From Methylobacterium sp. E-005 (GTDB lineage Bacteria > Pseudomonadota > Alphaproteobacteria > Rhizobiales > Beijerinckiaceae), in contig NZ_JAKSYG010000108.1 in assembly GCF_022829725.1 (NCBI RefSeq), forward strand, positions 1 through 64,000: a DNA stretch of 64,000 nt, in the 5' to 3' direction. Each line of letters begins with the position of its first letter. Within the stretch, counting starts at the first letter, position 1. This document shows positions 59,470 through 64,000 of the stretch, piece after piece. The position numbers and the translations under genes are program-made. Under the pieces are notes generated by a model, which was not told the origin of the DNA, did no database searches, and saw nothing but the letters and a program-made list of their open reading frames with translations.

Positions 59470-61283
59470 GCTCCTGATCCCGCGCGGCGCTCGCCCCGGC
59501 CTCTCCGGAAGAACGCGCGGCGCTCGGCCTCGGCCCGGACCATCGTGGCACGCACCTGCAGCAGGTCCCTGCGGGTCAGCATCCCGACCAAGCGCCCGCT
59601 CTGCGGATCGGTGACCGGCAGGCGGCCCTGCCCGGCCGAAAGCATCACGTCGAGCGCATGCGAGACAACGTCGCCCGGATGGACCGTCGCGAGGTCGGCG
59701 TCGGACAAGCGCTCGCCGAGCGTATCCGTTGCCGTATCGTTGTCCTGTCCCTCCAGGGTCCAGCGCAGGGCGTCGCCGCGCGAGACCAGTCCCACCGGTC
59801 GGCCCACCGCGTCGACGACCGGATAGGCATGATGGGCGCCGGCCTCAATGGCGGTGAGCGCCTCCGGCAGCGGAAGGTCGGCGCCGAGGGTCGCCACCGA
59901 GCGGGTCATCACCGCCTCGACCCGGGTGAATTCATACGGATCGATCCCGTATTCCCGGGTGATGTGCTGGCCGCGCCGGGCGATTTTCTCCGTGAGGATC
60001 GAGCGTTTGAGGAGCAGCACCGTCACCGCGTAGGCCGTCATGGTGGCGGCCAGCAGCGGCCCGAGTGCGGCGACATCGCCCGTCACTTCGACCGCAAAGA
60101 TCACGCCCGTCAGCGGCGCCGGCAGCGTGCCGCCGAGCATTGCCGCCATGCCGATCAGCGCCCAGAATCCGTGCGCGCCGGGCAACAGGAGCCCGATCAG
60201 CCATCCCACCGCCCCGCCCAGGATGAGCAGCGGCGCGAGGACGCCCCCGGAGGTGCCCGACGACAAGGCGGCGAGCCAGATCACCGCTTTGACCACCAGG
60301 ATCGTCACGACCGCGCCGACGAGCATATGTCCGGACAGGAGATCGTGGATCACGTCGTAGCCCACGCCGAGCGCCCGAGGCTCCACGAGACCGCCCAAGC
60401 CCACCACGACGGCGCCGAGTGCCGGCCACCACATCCAGTGAACAGGAAGCCGGCCGAACCCGTCCTCCAGGGCATAGAGCGCCCGGGTCAGGAGGCCGGA
60501 GATCAGGCCGCAGGCGAGGCCCAGGGCCGCGCAGGCCGGTAGCCCCCACCAGGGCAGCACCGGGTTGTCGGCGAAGGGAAACAGCGGGCCTGCCCCGAAC
60601 AGGGCCGGTCGCCAGCAGGCCGCCGTCACCGCACCGACCGTCACCGGAACAAGGCTGCGCGGCCGCCATTCGAACAGCAGCACCTCGACGGCGAGCAGCA
60701 CGGCGGCCACAGGCGTCCCGAAGATCGCCGTCATGCCCGCGGCCGCGCCCGCTACCAGCAGGGTCTTCCGCTCGGCGGCGCTGAGGTGGAAGAACTGCGC
60801 GAACAGCGAGCCGACCGCGCCGCCCGTGACGATGATCGGCCCCTCGGCGCCGAACGGCCCGCCGGTGCCGATTGCCACCGCGGAGGAGAGTGGCTTGAGC
60901 AGAGCCACCTTGGGCGACATCCGGCTCCCGCCGATCAGGATCGCCTCCATCGCCTCCGGAATGCCGTGGCCGCGGATCTTCTCCGAGCCGTAACGCGCCA
61001 TGGTGCCGACGACCAGGGCACCGATGACTGGAATCGCCACCATCCAGGGGCCCGGAGCGGCACCGGCGAGGGAGGTCAAAGCCGTGTCGAAACGGCCGTA
61101 CCAGGCGAAATTGGTCACGAGCCCGATGAGCGTGAGCAGAATCCAGGCCGTGCCGCTCGCTGCGGTACCGGTGACGATCGCCATCCCGGCCAGGATCACC
61201 ACACGCCGATCGGCGCTGAAATCGCCCAGCGCCCGGCGCCGAGGCCCCTCGCCGCCGCGCCCGAACTCGGTCCCTCCGTCCAT
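59466..61283 (-). CDS. ClC-type chloride channel/antiporter with CBS domains (605 aa)
   Basis: Membrane anion transport. The ClC core (about 40-425) has the selectivity motifs GHGIPEAMEA (GxGIP), GGPFGAEGPIIVTGGA (the gating-Glu motif) and GTSGGVLAPLL (GxFxP-like). Two CBS domains (about 455-585) follow: VEAVMTRSVATLGADLPL and SHALDVMLSAGQGRLPV. An N-terminal charged segment precedes the first helix. Start ATG 61283 is preceded on the opposite strand by a MarR gene and by a palindrome that lies 34-46 bp upstream of it. The Glu in GAEGP suggests gating by Cl-/H+ coupling, but function (acid resistance or chloride balance) is inferred. Confidence 0.94.
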   Translation of the reverse strand: MDGGTEFGRGGEGPRRRALGDFSADRRVVILAGMAIVTGTAASGTAWILLTLIGLVTNFAWYGRFDTALTSLAGAAPGPWMVAIPVIGALVVGTMARYGSEKIRGHGIPEAMEAILIGGSRMSPKVALLKPLSSAVAIGTGGPFGAEGPIIVTGGAVGSLFAQFFHLSAAERKTLLVAGAAAGMTAIFGTPVAAVLLAVEVLLFEWRPRSLVPVTVGAVTAACWRPALFGAGPLFPFADNPVLPWWGLPACAALGLACGLISGLLTRALYALEDGFGRLPVHWMWWPALGAVVVGLGGLVEPRALGVGYDVIHDLLSGHMLVGAVVTILVVKAVIWLAALSSGTSGGVLAPLLILGGAVGWLIGLLLPGAHGFWALIGMAAMLGGTLPAPLTGVIFAVEVTGDVAALGPLLAATMTAYAVTVLLLKRSILTEKIARRGQHITREYGIDPYEFTRVEAVMTRSVATLGADLPLPEALTAIEAGAHHAYPVVDAVGRPVGLVSRGDALRWTLEGQDNDTATDTLGERLSDADLATVHPGDVVSHALDVMLSAGQGRLPVTDPQSGRLVGMLTRRDLLQVRATMVRAEAERRAFFRRGRGERRAGSGA

Positions 61284-61313
61284 CAAGGTCTCCCCCGCCA
61301 ATCGCAAGCCATT

Positions 61314-61332
61314 TATATCGTAGTACGATCTA
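61314..61332. promoter_or_regulatory. Candidate MarR operator palindrome
   Basis: A 13-bp perfect palindrome (ATCGTA-G-TACGAT, 61317-61329) extends to 19 bp with one mismatch pair (TA-ATCGTA-G-TACGAT-TA, 61314-61332). It sits in the 129-bp divergent gap between the ClC and MarR genes, 31-49 bp upstream of the ClC start codon, where a repressor would block ClC and possibly its own gene. Length and symmetry match MarR-family operators. That the adjacent MarR protein binds here is inference. Confidence 0.6.
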
Positions 61333-61412
61333 TTCAAGCGCAGGCTGACAGCTTGGCGACGCGCCTGTCGGCATGGGATGCGCATGGTAGCCCGATCACC
61401 TGGGGGTCTACG

Positions 61413-61823
61413 ATGGACGCGCCGGACGGCGAGCACCTCTCAACGGAGCAGTATGCGGCGCTCGCACATTTCCGCTTTCAGCTGCGGCGCTTCCTGGCGT
61501 TCAGCGAAGCGGCGGCGGCCCGGGCCGGGCTGCCGCCACAGCAGCATCAGGCGCTGCTGACTCTGGCCGGCCATCTCGGCCGTACCCCCGCCACTGTCGG
61601 CCTTCTGGCGGAGCACCTGCTCATCGCGCCCCACAGCGCCGCCGAGTTGGTCGCCCGCATGGTCGATGCCGGATTGCTGACGAAAACGCGGGCCGTGGAG
61701 GACCGGCGCCGGAGCGAACTGGCACTCACGCCCCGCGCCGAGGCTTTGCTGCGAACCCTGACGGCGGCCCACCTGGAAGAGTTGCGGGGGCTGGCGGAGG
61801 CGCTGGCTTCCGCAACGCGTTGA
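61413..61823 (+). CDS. MarR-family transcriptional regulator (136 aa)
   Basis: Winged helix-turn-helix dimer. Residues 25-55 are the dimer helix region (FLAFSEAAAARAGLPPQQHQ), the HTH is about 55-85 (RTPATVGLLAEHLLIAPHSAAELVARM), and the wing follows (KTRAVEDRRRSELALT), with the basic pair RRR in the wing as in DNA-binding MarR proteins. Start ATG 61413 matches the family N-terminus length. It is divergent from the ClC gene and next to a palindrome. Probably represses ClC and itself; ligand unknown. Confidence 0.9.
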   Translation: MDAPDGEHLSTEQYAALAHFRFQLRRFLAFSEAAAARAGLPPQQHQALLTLAGHLGRTPATVGLLAEHLLIAPHSAAELVARMVDAGLLTKTRAVEDRRRSELALTPRAEALLRTLTAAHLEELRGLAEALASATR

Positions 61824-61947
61824 CGTGCCAAATTCCCCGGCGCGTCGCTCGCATGCTTTTTTGGCGTAACGTGGAGCGCGCTGCCCACCTTCACCCGCGG
61901 AGCCGGCAGACCCGCAACCAATCGATCAAACGGCAGGAAACGCCGCC

Positions 61948-62967
61948 TCAGCGCGCCCGCGCGACGCAGAAATCGATGGCCCCGTTGAGCGCTGCCTTCA
62001 CCGGGCCGTCCGGAAACACGTCGAGCGCCGCCCGGGCCTCGGTTCCGTAGTGGTGGGCGCGAGCCACGGTCTCTTCGAGCGCACCGTGGCGCTGGAGCAG
62101 ATCGAGGGCCGTCTCCAGGTCGCCATCCTGGATCTCGCCCTGCTGGAGCGTGCGCCGCCAGAAGCCGCGCTCGCCCTCGCTGCCCCGGCGATAGGCCAGG
62201 ACGATCGGCAGGGTGATCTTGCCCTCGCGAAAATCGTCGCCGACATTCTTGCCGAGTTCGGCCGAGGTGCCGCCGTAATCGAGCACGTCGTCGATCAATT
62301 GGAAGGCGATGCCGAGGCTCATCCCGTAGGACCGCGCCGCCGCCTGCTCGGCCTCCGGGCGCCCGGCGAGCACCGGGCCGACCTCGCAGGCTGCCGCGAA
62401 CAGCTCGGCGGTCTTGCCGCGGATCACCGCGAGGTAGGCGGCCTCATCGGTCTCCAAGTTCTTGGCGTTGGTAAGCTGCATCACCTCGCCCTCGGCGATC
62501 ACCGTGGCAGCAGCCGACAGGATGTCGAGCGCCTTCAGGGAACCGACCTCCACCATCATGCGGAAGGCCTGGCCGAGCAGGAAATCACCCACCAGCACCG
62601 AGGCTTCGTTGCCCCACTTGATCCGGGCCGCAACCCGGCCGCGGCGCATGTCGCTCTCGTCGACCACGTCGTCGTGCAGGAGCGTCGCCGTGTGCATGAA
62701 CTCGACGCTGGCCGCGAGCTTCACGTCGCCATCCGTCTGGCCCGCATAGCTGCAGAGCTTGGCACAGGCGAGCGTCAGGATCGGGCGCAGGCGCTTACCG
62801 CCGGAGGCGATCAGGTGGTTGGCCACCTCCGGGATCATCGTCACCTCGGAGCCCGTCCGCGACAGGATCGTGGTGTTGACCCGCGCCATGCCGTCCGCCA
62901 CCAGCGCGACGAGGTCGGTCAGCCCCGCCTCGACCTCAGGCTTCGGGTTCTCGATGGACAGGGCCAT
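61948..62967 (-). CDS. ispB: Polyprenyl diphosphate synthase, octaprenyl/decaprenyl type (339 aa)
   Basis: All-helical trans-prenyltransferase that builds the long isoprenoid tail of ubiquinone. Both Asp-rich motifs are intact: first ATLLHDDVVD (residues 94-103), second FQLIDDVLDYGG (222-233). GGKRLRPILTL and KGKTAELF-type contacts (VIRGKTAELFA) are present. Small residues before the first motif (FMHTATLLHDD) fit long-chain products. Start ATG 62967. It probably supplies UbiA in this window. Confidence 0.95.
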   Translation of the reverse strand: MALSIENPKPEVEAGLTDLVALVADGMARVNTTILSRTGSEVTMIPEVANHLIASGGKRLRPILTLACAKLCSYAGQTDGDVKLAASVEFMHTATLLHDDVVDESDMRRGRVAARIKWGNEASVLVGDFLLGQAFRMMVEVGSLKALDILSAAATVIAEGEVMQLTNAKNLETDEAAYLAVIRGKTAELFAAACEVGPVLAGRPEAEQAAARSYGMSLGIAFQLIDDVLDYGGTSAELGKNVGDDFREGKITLPIVLAYRRGSEGERGFWRRTLQQGEIQDGDLETALDLLQRHGALEETVARAHHYGTEARAALDVFPDGPVKAALNGAIDFCVARAR

Positions 62968-63123
62968 ACCCAAGATGCGTGACCTCCAGACCGGTTCCGC
63001 CCCGGGCGGCGGGCGATCCCTTCGCACGGGCCCCGCGGCGCCGCAACATCGGTTCCCGTACCATATGGGCTCTCCGGGGTGCGGAGCCGACGCGGCGAAA
63101 CCGCCGGCCCGCGGAGACCACTG

Positions 63124-63348
63124 ATGGTTGAGTTGATCCGTGCCAACGATGTCGTGCTGATCGGGTTCGCGCGCACCATCCTCGAAGCGGCCGAAATCCC
63201 GGTCCTCGTGGCCGACAGTCATATGAGCCTGATGGAGGGCTCGATCGGCGTGTTCGGGCAGCGGCTGCTGGTGCCGCGCGACCACGAGGCCCAGGCGCGG
63301 CGTCTCCTGGGCGATGCCGGCCTCGCCCACGAGCTGCGCCAGCCGTGA
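63124..63348 (+). CDS. DUF2007-family putative signal transducing protein (74 aa)
   Basis: Small alpha-beta protein; the sequence MVELIRANDVVLIGFARTIL, AEIPVLVADSHMSLMEGSIGVFGQRLLVPRDHEAQARRLL matches DUF2007 (domain of unknown function, often near tRNA methyltransferases in Rhizobiales). It may bind a nucleotide or ligand; the family is uncharacterised. It overlaps the following methyltransferase gene (GTGA). It is divergent from the polyprenyl synthase gene. Confidence 0.85.
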   Translation: MVELIRANDVVLIGFARTILEAAEIPVLVADSHMSLMEGSIGVFGQRLLVPRDHEAQARRLLGDAGLAHELRQP

Positions 63349-64000
63349 CCAACACGCCGGACGCCCTGCTGGACGGGCTCTTGCGGCTGCATCAGCCGCC
63401 GCGTGGGACTCACCGAGCCGGGACTGACGCGGTGTTGCTCGCCCGGCTGCTTGTTCCCGCGGCGGGCGACCGACTGTGCGACGTCGGCGCCGGGACCGGG
63501 GCGGTCGGCCTCGCCTGCGCTGCACTGGTGCCGGGCCTCCGGCCAACCCTGGTCGAACGCGATCCGGATCTCGCCGCGATGGCGCAGGTGAATGCCGCCC
63601 TCAACGGTATCGACGCGGAGGTACTCACGGCCGACGTGCTCGCCTCCGCGGCGGAACGCCGCGCAGCCGGTCTGCGGCCGGATCGGTTCGATATGGTCCT
63701 GACCAATCCGCCATTCTTCGAGGCCGGGATGCACCGCGTCTCGCCGCAGCCGGGCCGGGCCTCGGCCCACACTTTTCCCGCGGGAAGCCTGGACGCCTGG
63801 ATCCGCACCTGTACGGCGATCCTGCGGCCGGGCGGGCAGATCGGTCTGATCCATCGGGCCGATGCGCTCCCCGCTTGCCTCGATGCATTCCGAAGCCGCT
63901 TCGGTGGGTTGGCGATCCGCCCTGTCCATGCTCAGGCCGGAGCCCCGGCGATCCGCGTGCTGATCACCGCCACGAAGGGCAGCCGCGCGGCCTTGAGCCT
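63345..64000 (+). CDS. tRNA1(Val) A37 N6-methyltransferase TrmN6-like (partial, cut by window end)
   Basis: Rossmann-fold SAM-dependent methyltransferase, small domain (MTS) type. Seen: RLHQPPRGTHRAGTDAVLLA near the start, motif I DVGAGTGAVGLA, motif post I LVERDPDLAAMAQVN, and the catalytic LTNPPFFE (N-P-P-F). This matches the YfiC/TrmN6 group, which methylates A37 of tRNA1-Val, though other N6-adenine or RsmC-like substrates are possible. The start is GTG, coupled to the DUF2007 stop. The last 10-20 residues may lie past the window. Confidence 0.88.
   Translation, partial: MTNTPDALLDGLLRLHQPPRGTHRAGTDAVLLARLLVPAAGDRLCDVGAGTGAVGLACAALVPGLRPTLVERDPDLAAMAQVNAALNGIDAEVLTADVLASAAERRAAGLRPDRFDMVLTNPPFFEAGMHRVSPQPGRASAHTFPAGSLDAWIRTCTAILRPGGQIGLIHRADALPACLDAFRSRFGGLAIRPVHAQAGAPAIRVLITATKGSRAALS

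Noticed and set aside
1..64000. CRISPR arrays, rRNA, tRNA, prophage and complete insertion sequences
   Set aside because: I saw no regularly spaced repeats, no tRNA cloverleaf ending I could defend, no transposase or integrase motif and no terminal inverted repeats.

Overview
The window is about 64 kb of very GC-rich DNA from an alphaproteobacterium of the order Hyphomicrobiales (Rhizobiales), most likely a Methylobacterium or a close relative. The evidence is the gene set (flbT/flaF, RcdA/DUF1465, DUF6101, CheZ-like phosphatase, proteobacterial-plant type GshA, bL31, a 6S RNA next to 5-formyltetrahydrofolate cyclo-ligase) and the protein sequences; the genus is inferred, not proven. About 60 genes are supported, mostly chromosomal housekeeping genes in short operons on both strands.

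Layout. 0-1.7 kb is a decayed stretch that ends in the ruins of an L-rhamnonate dehydratase gene. 1.7-11.6 kb holds an L,D-transpeptidase, a CheZ-like phosphatase, uvrC-pgsA-moaD, a broken EamA transporter, flbT and flaF, several small secreted or membrane proteins, a small metallophosphoesterase and a CcdA-like protein. 11.6-12.5 kb is a ruined selD. 12.5-18.2 kb is exopolysaccharide (EPS) block A: two glycosyltransferases, a Wzz/GumC-type chain-length protein and a WecG/TagA-type transferase with overlapping starts. 18.2-31.1 kb is mixed housekeeping: NUDIX, TusA, gshA, rsmE, ubiA, cysQ-like, cold-shock protein, PfpI-like, a frameshifted phosphoesterase and a second L,D-transpeptidase. 31.3-35.4 kb is a probable copper-acquisition operon: DUF2946, a YcnI-PCuAC fusion, a second DUF2946 and a TonB-dependent receptor. 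35.5-44.1 kb holds rcdA, a metQ with an internal deletion, rpmE, an ABC exporter, a D-cysteine desulfhydrase-like enzyme, a MotA/OmpA-type pair, ymdB, 5-formyl-THF cyclo-ligase and 6S RNA.

44.1-55.5 kb is EPS block B: an inositolphosphorylceramide glucosaminyltransferase-like protein, a Wzz-kinase protein whose kinase part lacks the ATP-binding P-loop, a polymerase/ligase-like membrane protein, a GH5-like glycosidase, two GT4 glycosyltransferases, a fatty acid hydroxylase and a GNAT/FemAB-like acyltransferase. 55.5-64 kb holds a class V aminotransferase, moeA, ispE, a ClC chloride channel divergent from a MarR regulator with a palindromic operator candidate between them, a polyprenyl diphosphate synthase, a DUF2007 protein and the start of a TrmN6-like methyltransferase.

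Two themes run through the window. First, two EPS blocks together encode most steps of an envelope or secreted polysaccharide: sugar transfer, chain-length control, polymerisation and trimming. Second, at least five genes are visibly decaying (rhmD, an eamA gene, selD, a calcineurin-like phosphoesterase, metQ) by nonsense mutation, frameshift or clean internal deletion, beside intact essential neighbours. I found no CRISPR array, rRNA, tRNA, complete insertion sequence or prophage.
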